This document shows positions 47,482 through 57,194 of a stretch of 64,000 nucleotides of DNA, piece after piece. Origin of the DNA: Populus alba (Eukaryota; Streptophyta; Magnoliopsida; Malpighiales; Salicaceae); contig NC_133299.1 of NCBI RefSeq assembly GCF_005239225.2, positions 2,298,967 through 2,362,966 on the forward strand, read 5' to 3'. Each line of letters opens with the position of its first letter. Within the stretch, counting starts at the first letter, position 1. A program made the translations under genes and the position numbers. The notes beneath the pieces were generated by a model. The model had not been told where the DNA came from and did not search any database. It worked only from the letters and a program-made list of their open reading frames with translations.

Positions 47482-48981
47482 ATGGAAGTCTTGTCGCTTC
47501 AAATTCTTCTGATACTCTTCTTTCTTACCCTCATTCTTTCCCTCTACGCTCTCTTCCCTTCAAAGAAGAAACCTGCCAACAAGGGCTTCAAGGTTTATCC
47601 CATAGTAGGGGCCTTACTGGAATTCTTAAGAAATCGACACCGGTTCCTTGAGTGGACTACAGAAACACTCAGTCATTGCCCCACCAACACTGCTGTCTTT
47701 CACCGTCCTGGCGAAGTCCATGGCATCGTCACTGCAAACCCTTTGAATGTTGAGTATATTCTCAAGACGAACTTCGAGAACTACCTGAAAGGACACCGGT
47801 TTAACGAACATCTTGGAGACTTCCTCGGTAGAGGAATCTTTAACTCGGATGGAGAGCTATGGAGAGTCCAGAGGAAAACTGCTAGCTATGCGTTCAATAC
47901 AAACTCACTCCGAAATTTTGTCATGGAGAATGTTGAGATTGAAATTTCGACAAGGTTAGTTCCGATTCTTGCCAAAGCTACGAAAACAAAGCAGGTGTTG
48001 GATTTGCAAGACATATTGGAAAGGTTTGCATTTGATAATACATGTAAAGTGGCTTTTAATGTTGATCCTGCTTGTCTTGGCGGTGATGGGACCGGTGGTG
48101 GTGAGTTTATGCGTGCGTTTGAAGATGCTGCCACACTTAGCTTTGGGAGATTCATGTATGTTCTTCCAGTTTTTTGGAAAATTAACAGATTTTTCAATGT
48201 TAGGACAGAGAAAACATTGAGAGAATCAGTTAAAATTGTCCATGAATTTGCGGATGAGATGATACGGTCTAGAATGGAGCAAAAAACAGAAAAGAATGAT
48301 GAAGATTTGCTATCACGGTTTATAGGGAAGGATGAGGATTCAACTGAATTTCTCAGAGATATTGTCATAAGCTTTATTCTGGCAGGCCGGGACACGACAT
48401 CCTCTGCTTTGAGTTGGTTCTTTTGGCTACTATCATTAAACCCGGATGTAGAACGGAACATATTAAAGGAGCTTGAAACGATTCGGTCAAGCAACGGAAA
48501 AAATCTCGGTGATACTTACAGTTTTGAAGAGCTCCGAGACATGCATTATTTGCAGGCAGCTATTTCAGAGACACTAAGACTGTATCCACCAGTGCCAGTG
48601 GATACAAAAGCTTGCCAAAGTGATGATGTACTGCCAGACGGTACATTTGTGGGAAAGAAATGGTTAGTAACATATCACACGTACGCCATGGGAAGGATGG
48701 AGAGTATCTGGGGCAAGAACTGCCGCGATTTTGTTCCTGAAAGATGGCTAGAGAATGGAATGTACAGGCAAGAGAGTCCATTCAAGTTTCCAGTATTCCA
48801 TGCTGGGCCAAGAATGTGTCTCGGGAAAGACATGGCCTATATCCAGATGAAATCCATTGCAGCATCGGTGATTGAGCGATTTGAGATTGATGTGCAGAAC
48901 AAGGAAAAGTGCCCGGAGCATTTGTTGTCCCTGACACTAAGGATGAAAGGTGGATTGCAGGTTAAGGTGACGGGAAGATGA
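47482..48981 (+). CDS. CYP94: CYP94-family cytochrome P450 (fatty acid omega-hydroxylase type), copy 1
   Basis: An intronless 499-residue P450, as usual for CYP94. N-terminal membrane anchor (about 3-25) and basic linker PSKKKP; I-helix AGRDTT 301-306; K-helix ExxR E363-R366; FVPERW 417-422; haem loop FHAGPRMCLG 439-448 with ligand Cys446. The blocks NSDGELWRVQRKTAS and FNVDPACLGG point to CYP94. Members oxidise fatty acids (cutin and suberin monomers) or jasmonoyl-isoleucine in the ER; the subfamily cannot be fixed, but the sequence looks closer to the fatty acid hydroxylases (A/D). Odd feature: residues 101-107 read YLKGHRF, where copy 2 has YPKGDRF and the family normally has a proline. 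The whole gene with flanks is tandemly duplicated at 55695. Confidence 0.92.
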   Translation: MEVLSLQILLILFFLTLILSLYALFPSKKKPANKGFKVYPIVGALLEFLRNRHRFLEWTTETLSHCPTNTAVFHRPGEVHGIVTANPLNVEYILKTNFENYLKGHRFNEHLGDFLGRGIFNSDGELWRVQRKTASYAFNTNSLRNFVMENVEIEISTRLVPILAKATKTKQVLDLQDILERFAFDNTCKVAFNVDPACLGGDGTGGGEFMRAFEDAATLSFGRFMYVLPVFWKINRFFNVRTEKTLRESVKIVHEFADEMIRSRMEQKTEKNDEDLLSRFIGKDEDSTEFLRDIVISFILAGRDTTSSALSWFFWLLSLNPDVERNILKELETIRSSNGKNLGDTYSFEELRDMHYLQAAISETLRLYPPVPVDTKACQSDDVLPDGTFVGKKWLVTYHTYAMGRMESIWGKNCRDFVPERWLENGMYRQESPFKFPVFHAGPRMCLGKDMAYIQMKSIAASVIERFEIDVQNKEKCPEHLLSLTLRMKGGLQVKVTGR

Positions 48982-49649
48982 GTGGAAATGAGGTTGAGCT
49001 CAACAAAATCTCTCCATGCATGATTAATAATCTTAACTAGCTTCATGGCAAGCTGGTATTTGGGTCAATTGCACTGGCAGCTAGTCCTATGGTCGTTTGT
49101 TTTCTGTTTCATGGTGTTTATGCTTTATACCCATACAAATTTGCTGAATTTATATTTATTGCTGGATGTTTTTATATGATATGTAAACTCACTCCATGTT
49201 GGACTCATGCAACAATTAAGAGGAGGTTGCATGTAATTATCATTAATGTAATTCTCTTTAAAAAGATCTCAAGATTTAACTTCTACTTGAGAAACAATCA
49301 AATCATGTCCACTACCACTAGCCAAGAAGGCCATGTTTTTTTATAAAAAAAAATTAAATCAAAATTTTTTTTTATCCAATAAGTTAAATTCCCGATATAG
49401 TATCCTTATTAAAACTTAATTTAACTTTTAAAAAATTTTCAAACCAAACTTAAATTTTATTGATGCGTAAACATGTCATATGTCATCGTTATATCACCCT
49501 TTTAAATTGCATCCATTTTAATAATTTTACATTAGAAAAAAAAAAGGACATTATAATATAATACACTTGATATATATATAAAGTGAATAAGATATCTACT
49601 TAGTTTTAATTAATTCAAGAAAAATATTATAGTTTCACATGGAATTTTG
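48982..49649. other. CYP94 copy 1 3' flank and dispersed repeat
   Basis: The first 400 bases match the 3' flank of copy 2 closely. The stretch 49453-49580 repeats sequence found in the FAR intron (43307-43440), including the words gcatccattttaataatttt and cacttgatatatatat. Confidence 0.6.
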
Positions 49650-50120
49650 ATTTTGATTAAAGAAGGTTACCAGAAAGGATCTCAAGTTAACCAAACCAGC
49701 ACAGATTTCAATTTTGATTAAAGAAAGTCGCTAGAAGAGATTTCATGTTGATCAAACTACACACTGACTTTGATTCTGGTTAAAGGAGATCGCCAGGTGG
49801 GATCTCAAGTTAACCGAACCACTAACATTATCTTAACATTGGAAGAAAAATGAGAATAACCCTACCATTAGAAAATTCTCAAAAGAGAAAAAAAAAAAAA
49901 AAAAAAAAAAAAAAGAAGAAAGTTCAAACCTTGCAATTGGGAGGAACAATTTTAGGTTTTAGTTAAAGGAAATCGTTAGATGAGATTCCAGGTTAACTCA
50001 ACCAAAGATATAATTTAGAAGACTGCCAGATCAAAATCTCAAAATAACAAAGTTGTATAGTTTTTTTATTAGTAGTTCCTGGTTGAAGAGAATTGCTGTA
50101 AAAACAGAGTTTCAGATCAA
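49650..50120 (+). repeat. Degenerate 61-62-bp tandem repeats, retroelement-derived
   Basis: Diverged units built on ttgattaaag...gatctcaagttaacc start at 49650, 49711 and 49773, with further worn units near 49950 and 50070. A poly(A) run (about 49887-49914) interrupts the array. The arrangement resembles repeat arrays in plant LTRs. Confidence 0.65.
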
Positions 50121-50218
50121 CCAAGTTCTGAGAAAGTCAATTTTGAAAGTTCAGTTCTATTTAATTTTATAAAACTTACTATGCAGTTTACCTTAGGTAG
50201 AGCATATTTGAGATGTTA

Positions 50219-50400
50219 ATACCTTTCATTTACGCCACCAGACCTCGTACCCGATCCCTGAGACCAATTAGAGTTTCTAATGACTAAAATACTAGATGGC
50301 GACTCGCATTCCTATTTTTCGCGGATAAAAGACAAGAATTCCTTGTCTACCCTATTTTCCTGATTGCCCGACATATACCTAAGAGTGGACGATCACCGTG
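50219..50400 (+). mobile_element. Remnant of an LTR end with possible primer-binding site (Tat/Ogre-like)
   Basis: The word actagatggcgactc at 50291-50305 resembles the LTR end plus primer-binding site seen in plant Tat/Ogre-type Ty3 elements (tggcgactc, thought complementary to an Arg tRNA). No coding sequence follows, and no partner LTR was found. Low-certainty call. Confidence 0.35.
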
Positions 50401-50469
50401 ACGCCACACAAGTGCGAAAATTATATTAATAATATTAATTATAATCAAAATAATATTTTTTTTATTTTT

Positions 50470-51146
50470 CTTCTGTATAAGGTATGTAGACCTAGCCGCA
50501 CGAGTCTACGTCTGCAACCTCTTGGGGGGTTTGTAGTCCCCAGACGCAGGTTAGAAGAGACCCAGGCGTGTGGGTTTGCATCCAGCACCCAAGTCTGCAG
50601 ACCCGGGCATACGGGCTTGCAAACCCGCTCGCATGGGTCTGTAGCCAAGCGTGTGGGTCTAGCCCTAGCGCCTAGGGCATGGCAGTCTCAGCACCAAGTG
50701 TCTGCAGCCTCATCATTCCCCACCAAAATTTGCATTGACTGTTTTTTCTCAAACCATCATTTCAATGTCAAATACATCCCAATGAGAAAATAACTCCACC
50801 CTCCCCCTGTTGTCTTTGCAACTCTCTATGGCAAGAGCAGTTCTGTCGAAAAAATAACTCTACTCTACCCTCTCCCTGCCATCTTTGCAACTCTTTGTGG
50901 CAAGAGCAGCTAGCTATGTCATTATATTGCTACAATCCATAGTGTTTTGTGTCTAAGTAAACAGTAACAGGGACACTGAGTTCTTTTAGTATATTGTATA
51001 TTTTTAATATTAATACTTTTAATTATAATAAAAATAATAATATTTAGAATACAAACAATAATATTTATCATATTAATAATAATATTAAACTTTTATTATT
51101 ATTTATATTAATAAATATTTTTTAAAAAATTATTAATGATAATAAT

Positions 51147-51194
<48 letters not shown>

Positions 51195-51330
51195 AGTGTG
51201 TGGTTCTTTAGGCCTTAGGTGCGTGGGCCTACAGTCTCGCTTGCCTAGTTCTACAGTCAAATGCGCAGGTTTGGCCTTGGTGCCCAAGGCATGACAACCC
51301 CAACGCCAGGTCTTTGTAGCTGTTGGATGA
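50470..51330. repeat. Two related GC-rich degenerate repeat blocks around an AT-rich core
   Basis: Blocks at about 50485-50720 and 51195-51325 share degenerate words such as tgtgggtct, gtctgcag and cctagggcatggca/cccaaggcatgaca, in the same order. Between them lie AT-rich DNA and a (TA)n run (51151-51192). Possibly parts of one old retroelement; not classified. Confidence 0.45.
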
Positions 51331-52070
51331 ATATCTCATTTTTATATTATGAAAAATCTCCATCTTGTTTGTATAAGCTTTTCAATTTACACTTTAGTTT
51401 TTTATGCAAACAAACACATTGAAGCAACCAATATATTTAGTGTTTTTTTTAAAAAAAATTATAACATGTAGCTAAGCGCAGGTTAAATGACTAGTAACTT
51501 ATACTAAAATACAAATGCAAATATTTGTAGATGGGATAATTGGGTAGTTAACACAAAAAAATAAAAATAAATGGTGAAATAATAATGATGAAATTATTTT
51601 GACAAAACAATACAGTTTATTTTCCGGGCCCATGTCTATCAATTTTCTTATAGCAATTGAATATTATAGGATAATAGTCCATTTTACATAGAAAAATGTT
51701 TATGATATTTGATAAATAATGATGTGAAGATTAACTAATATATTAAAAGAGAATGTGATTTTACAGTTAATGTTCCAGTCATTGTTGATTGTATTAATGT
51801 TCACACACACTACACTGTTTATTGAGCACCGTTCATACAAAAACATAGCCCTGTTCATTCGGTAGTAATTTTGTTGTTTTTTACTTTTAAGGACTAAATA
51901 CTAACTTTATTTTACGATGTTTTCAGTCTTAATTTGTTTTAGTCCTTTTATTTTATATTTTTTGCCTTTTAGTCCCTCATTTTTTTTCCAAGAGGGGTGA
52001 AACTGAGGGGAGAGAGACCGTGAATAAGGCTATATAAATAAATATTAGAAACGAAATTGCACAATTATTT
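51331..52070. other. Intergenic DNA with dispersed duplicate segment
   Basis: 51418-51625 matches 45505-45690 (shared order: ttgaagcaa..., gcaaatatttgtag, gggataa, acaatacagttt). The word around 51650-51690 matches the flank of the copia target at 40703. No gene seen. Confidence 0.5.
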
Positions 52071-52073
52071 TTA

Positions 52074-52860
52074 GACCCCGTTTGTTTGTTGGACAATAGT
52101 TTTCTTTTGAAAAGTGAATTTTAGGAAAGTGAATTATTTTTTGATGTAATGAAAAATAAGTTGGAAAACATTTTTCAGTGTTTAGTTATGTTATGGAAAA
52201 TAAGCTGGAAAATAACTTATTAATTTTTTATTTTTTTCAAATTTATTAAAATAATGAGGAGCAAATCTTACAAATTAAAAAGTTGAATGATAATGAAATT
52301 GAAAAAAAAATTAATTTCATAAATTATCTCAAATAAAATAAATAATAATTAAAATAATAGAGATTAAATCTAAAAAATAAAATGAAAGATGAATAAATTA
52401 AAATAATAATAATTAACATTTTATAAATTATTTCAAATAAAATAAGTAACAATCAAAAGAATGAGAACCAAATTTAATAGATAAAAAATTTCAATAAAAA
52501 AATGATAAGGAAAAAGCAAATAACAATTATAAAAATAAGGACCAAAGTTAATATAAAAATTAAATTTTAAGAGGTGAAATTAAAAAATAAATATTCAAAA
52601 CAAAATATATATAGCAATCAAAAATTTGAGGATCAAATTTGATATAATCAGCAAATAATATGACATTTCTAATTTTTTCATAACTTTCGGAAAGTATTTT
52701 TCGCCTAGATTTTTTAGAAAAACACTTTTCTGGAAACTAAGTCAAATTTTTTTTGACCGGAAAGTGTTTTTCGTTGACCAATTTTTCTAATGACAAATAA
52801 ACACATAAAAATTTGAAAAGTAGTTTTTCAGAAACCACTTTTCAAAAAACAAACATAGTC
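52074..52860. mobile_element. PIF/Harbinger-like non-autonomous DNA transposon
   Basis: 787 bp with imperfect terminal inverted repeats (left gaccccgtttgtttg, right end reversed gactatgtttgtttt) and a 3-bp duplication TTA at 52071-52073 and 52861-52863, the target type of PIF/Harbinger and Tourist-like elements. Subterminal words (gaaaagtg, ggaaaacatttttc) recur inverted at both ends. No transposase frame. This gtttgtttg-type repeat is common in woody plants (recollection, not searched). Confidence 0.6.
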
Positions 52861-52863
52861 TTA

Positions 52864-53245
52864 GACTTGATCTATAGCCATGAAAAGCTCATATAAGGTA
52901 AGAAGATGCAGCTTGAAATTGAGATTCTAAAAAACCTATTAAACTCCAAAACACCATAAAATCTGTCAGAAAAAAAAAATAAAAAAAAAAACCATAAGTT
53001 GTCATCACTAGAGATAGAATGTAGAAAATTATTTATCATGCTTTTTTTTATTATCTTTTGAAAACAAGCAGATGAATCCAAAAACTTTAAGATCCATATA
53101 AAGTGAGAGTATGCATGAAAATTAACACGAATATCGACACCAGAAGAGCCATACAAGACATATGAATACAGCCAACCCTACTTCTCAGAAAAGGAAAAAC
53201 TCAGAAAGAACAAAGAGAAAAAGCTCGGTACTGCCTGTTTATTTT
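52864..53245. other. Intergenic stretch, nothing recognised
   Basis: Ordinary AT-rich sequence between two transposon-like elements. The open frame on the minus strand here has no family resemblance. Confidence 0.4.
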
Positions 53246-53442
53246 TGCGTTTTAAAAGTGTTTTTAAAAAAATTTAAATTTTTTTTTATTTTTTTATTAA
53301 CTTCAAATTAATATGTTTTTAGTGTTTTCAAATCATTTTGATGTGCTAATGTCAAAAATAATTTTTAAAAAATTAAAAAAATATCATTAGTATATATTTT
53401 AACATGAAAAATTATTTAATAAACAACCACAACCAAACTGCC
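53246..53442. mobile_element. MITE-like AT-rich element (tentative)
   Basis: The left end tactgcctgtttatttttgc and the reversed right end tggcagtttggttgtggt form loose inverted repeats around an AT-rich, partly palindromic core with the motif ttgatgtgctaatgtc. Same general family as 33523-33712 and 45138-45350. Confidence 0.4.
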
Positions 53443-54391
53443 ATAACTGGTGGTGTGCGTCGGCCCTAGTTTTTAGGAAGTTGTTCGCAGATTTCACACA
53501 TTCTTTAAGCATTTTTTATTTTAACTCTTTCTTGATGCACCTGTCATGTTGTTATAGACGTGAGCTGTTTTTTAGCTATTTTAGTTAGTTATTCGTGTAA
53601 GGCTATGTAGTAACCATTGTTATTTAATAAAGAATGAGATTATTCAATCCAGTCTTGTGTTTGAGTTCTTTATTTTCTTGTTCTCATTCTCAACAGATCT
53701 GCTCAAGGATGTCAGAGATCCATGATCGAGCGGCTTGTACATCAAAAAATTGTTTGCGGTAGAGGAGAGGTTTTTATTGATATCTGAAATTGATGATGAG
53801 TTTTTTTCAATCTAAAAAGAAATTATTAAAGGTTTTCGAGGAAAAAAAAACTTTTAGTTATTTTTAGTATAGAAATTTTATTTTTCAAATATTTTTATTT
53901 TTCTATTTAATATTATTAGGTTTTTCTGGTTTTTTTATTTGAAAGATATAATTTCTTTCTATTTTTATTTTTCTATTCAGTATTAATAGAACTTTATTTT
54001 TTTTTCTCTATAAAAAATTGTAATAATTTTTTGATAAGTATAAATAAAAATAAAATATTTTAAATATCTCTCAATAATTATGATATTTTTAATATTGATG
54101 ATTTTGAGTTTTAATAAACTCTCTTCCGACTGCATTACTTCTCTAGCATAAAATCACGAATAAATCGCATCTCGTCAGTTTTTAAGGATATAGCAAGCGA
54201 TTCATTTGCGATTTGCTTGCAACTCAAGTCTTTTAAGGTATTTTGGATAGCAAAATCTTTACCATTTATAAAGGGATTTTAATTATAATCATGCATGCAT
54301 GTTTGTAATTATATATTATTACGAAAAGACTGAAACTTGATAGTCTATATGAAATATAAACTTAAAATTAAGACATTAATATATGTTATTG
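53443..54391. other. Intergenic DNA, unclassified
   Basis: The part to about 53760 has sequence typical of degraded LTRs (for example a stretch with aagaatgagattattcaatcc) but no definable borders. The rest is T-rich and without coding signal. Confidence 0.35.
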
Positions 54392-54790
54392 TGTTAGAAA
54401 ATAATATAAATTATATTTTAGGATTTTATCTAATAGTCTAAGATATTAAGTTAATACGGTTCTTTGACATGGTATTAGAGCTTTGATGACAAAACTGTCA
54501 TGAGTTTAAATCTCATCATTTCTATTTATTTAATAAAAAAATTATATCATATCAAATCTTGGACCTCATCTAATAGTTTAAGTTATTTGGTTGAGATGGT
54601 TCTTTGACATTCATATCAAATCTTAACAAGTTCCTTTATTTTTATTTAAAAAAATAATATATATTATATTCTGAAACTTCATCTAACAGTTTATATTTTT
54701 ATTTTTAAATTCAAATAATTATTTGATTTGGTATCGAAAGTTTTGTTAACCAAATGGCTATGAATTTAAATTTTATTATAATGTAGTGTG
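54392..54790 (+). mobile_element. TRIM-like miniature LTR element, tandem multimer
   Basis: A 78-bp LTR-like unit (54392-54469, tgttag...tttgaca) is followed by tggtattagagc, close to the copia-type Met-tRNA primer site tggtatcagagc. After about 60 bases a second LTR-like unit ends at 54609, a third partial unit lies near 54650-54700, and a second primer-site-plus-internal segment (tggtatcgaaag) is at about 54736-54785. The alternating order suggests a multimeric TRIM formed by recombination. No coding capacity. Confidence 0.55.
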
Positions 54791-55124
54791 AATCTATATA
54801 AATTTTAAGTTAAAAAAATTTATATATAAAAAAAATATAAAATATGAGCAACAAATTAAAATAGTGGATTGAGATTTGATTTTTGGTTGGCAATTCAGCC
54901 GCATCCTTGTACAATACTGTCAACTTCAATTGTGAGAAAAGTTCAAACCTGGAACACACGTGCTGAACAACAAATGGTGGTTTCAAAAGTTAAATCGATA
55001 GAAAACTTTTACGAAATAAATCAAGGACACACAATTGGAAGCATACCTCTTTCCTTTCGTGTCCACTAACCATCCATATATATCTTGCTTCTTTGATATT
55101 TTCATAGGTTGATGTTGATTCTTG

Positions 55125-55128
<4 letters not shown>

Positions 55129-55196
<68 letters not shown>
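55129..55196. repeat. Long (TA)n microsatellite upstream of CYP94 copy 2
   Basis: About 34 uninterrupted TA units, 500 bases before the copy 2 start codon. Not present at the matching place upstream of copy 1, where only a short atatatata (about 46890) is seen. Confidence 0.95.
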
Positions 55197-55198
<2 letters not shown>

Positions 55199-55694
55199 AA
55201 ACCACATCTAAGGAAGCACAATTACTAGTGTGAAAGCTTCGAAACTTTATATCTTATGACTAGTATCATAGATTTAGTAAGTTTATTTAAATTGACATGA
55301 GTCTTTTTTGTTTTATTTATTTAATTAATTAATTTTATTTTATTTTTTAATATTAAATTGATTGAGAATTATTGAGATTATTTATAAATTTTTTAAGTCA
55401 ATTAAATTATATCATGTTTTTAAAATAGTTTAGTATCAAATATATTAAAATATAACTAACTTTCCTAAATAACTTTTTTACAATTAGAATGTATATAAAT
55501 AAATAAAAACTATATCTACGCTTTAAAAAAAATTATATTACCAATTTAGATTTTCCAAATAGTATCTCGAGATGCTTTAATAAAGCCTATCATCGAGCAC
55601 TTATCTTCAAGTTGGTAGTAAGCGACCACCCACCACAACTCATACGTCTTCTTGAAAATCTGTTGCTGCCGCATTCACTCTCCCTTTTCTAACC

Positions 55695-57194
55695 ATGGAA
55701 GCCTTGTCACTTCAAATTCTGCTGATACTTTTCTTTCTTTCGCTCTATTGTTACCTCTACGCTCTATTCCCTTCAAAGAAGAAACCTGCCAACAAGGGCT
55801 TCAAGGCTTATCCCATAGTAGGGGCCTTACCGGAATTCTTAAGAAATCGACACCGGTTCCTTGAGTGGACTACAGAAACACTCAGTCATTGCCCCACCAA
55901 CTCTGCTGTCTTTCACCGTCCTGGCAAAGTCCATGGCATCATCACTGCAAACCCTTTGAATGTTGAGTATATTCTCAAGACGAACTTTGAGAACTACCCG
56001 AAAGGAGACCGGTTTATCAACCTTCTTGAAGACTTCCTCGGTAGAGGAATCTTTAACTCGGATGGAGAGCTATGGAGAGTCCAGAGGAAAACTGCTAGCT
56101 ATGAGTTCAATACAAAGTCACTCCGAAATTTTGTCATGGAGAATGTTGAGGTTGAAATTTCGACAAGGTTAGTTCCCATTCTTGCCAAAGCTTCGAAAAC
56201 AAAGCAGGTGTTGGATTTGCAAGACATATTGGAAAGGTTTGCATTTGATAATATATGTAAAGTGGCTTTTAATGTTGATCCTGCTTGTCTTGGCGGTGAT
56301 GGGACCAGTGGTGGTGAGTTTATGCGTGCGTTTGAAGATGCTGCCACACTTAGCTCTGGGAGATTCATGTATGTTCTTCCAGTTTTTTGGAAAATTAACA
56401 GATTTTTCAATGTTGGGACAGAGAAAACATTGAGAGAATCAGTTAAAATTGTCCATGAATTTGCGGATGAGATGATACGGTCTAGAATTGAGCAAAAAAA
56501 AGAAAAGAATGATGAAGATTTGCTATCACGGTTTATAGGGAAGGATGAGGATTCAACTGAATTTCTCAGAGATATTGTCATAAGCTTTATTCTGGCAGGC
56601 CGGGACACGACATCCTCTGCTTTGAGTTGGTTCTTTTGGCTACTATCATTAAACCCGGATGTAGAACGGAACATATTAAAGGAGCTTGAAACGATTCGGT
56701 CAAGCAACGGAAAAAATCTCGGTGATACTTACAGTTTTGAAGAGCTCCGAGACATGCATTATTTGCAGGCAGCTATTTCAGAGGCATTAAGATTGTATCC
56801 ACCAGTGCCAGTGGATACAAAAGCTTGCCAAAGTGATGATGTATTGCCAGACGGTACATTTGTGGGAAAGAAATGGTTTGTAACATATCACACGTACGCC
56901 ATGGGAAGGATGGAGAGTATCTGGGGCAAGAATTGCCGCGATTTTGTTCCTGAAAGATGGCTAGAGAATGGAATATACAGGCAGGAGAGTCCATTCAAGT
57001 TTCCAGTATTCCATGCTGGGCCAAGAATGTGTCTAGGGAAAGACATGGCCTATATCCAGATGAAATCCATTGCTGCATCAGTGATTGAGCGATTTGAGAT
57101 TGATGTGCAGAACAAGGAAAAGTGCCCGGAGCATTTGTTGTCCTTGACACTAAGGATGAAAGGTGGATTGCAGGTTAAGGTGACGGGAAGATGA
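55695..57194 (+). CDS. CYP94: CYP94-family cytochrome P450, copy 2
   Basis: Intronless, 499 residues, with the same motifs and positions as copy 1 (AGRDTT, ExxR as EALR, FVPERW, haem loop FHAGPRMCLG). By eye about 29 residues differ (about 94% identity), 26 of them before residue 270. Copy 2 keeps the family-like YPKGDRF and GALPEFL where copy 1 has YLKGHRF and GALLEFL, so copy 2 looks the more conserved. Membrane anchor residues 16-20 differ most. The 5' leader is also duplicated (shared agcgaccacccaccacaact), but the TATAAA of copy 1 is missing. Expected role as for copy 1: ER-bound oxidation of fatty acyl chains or a related hormone conjugate. Confidence 0.92.
   Translation: MEALSLQILLILFFLSLYCYLYALFPSKKKPANKGFKAYPIVGALPEFLRNRHRFLEWTTETLSHCPTNSAVFHRPGKVHGIITANPLNVEYILKTNFENYPKGDRFINLLEDFLGRGIFNSDGELWRVQRKTASYEFNTKSLRNFVMENVEVEISTRLVPILAKASKTKQVLDLQDILERFAFDNICKVAFNVDPACLGGDGTSGGEFMRAFEDAATLSSGRFMYVLPVFWKINRFFNVGTEKTLRESVKIVHEFADEMIRSRIEQKKEKNDEDLLSRFIGKDEDSTEFLRDIVISFILAGRDTTSSALSWFFWLLSLNPDVERNILKELETIRSSNGKNLGDTYSFEELRDMHYLQAAISEALRLYPPVPVDTKACQSDDVLPDGTFVGKKWFVTYHTYAMGRMESIWGKNCRDFVPERWLENGIYRQESPFKFPVFHAGPRMCLGKDMAYIQMKSIAASVIERFEIDVQNKEKCPEHLLSLTLRMKGGLQVKVTGR

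Noticed and set aside
47886..48494. 202-codon antisense frame in both CYP94 genes
   Set aside because: Shadow of the P450 coding strand; no domain of its own.
50398..50793. 131-codon frame in the GC-rich block
   Set aside because: Repetitive composition and no domain; it sits in degenerate repeat DNA with a related block at 51195-51325.
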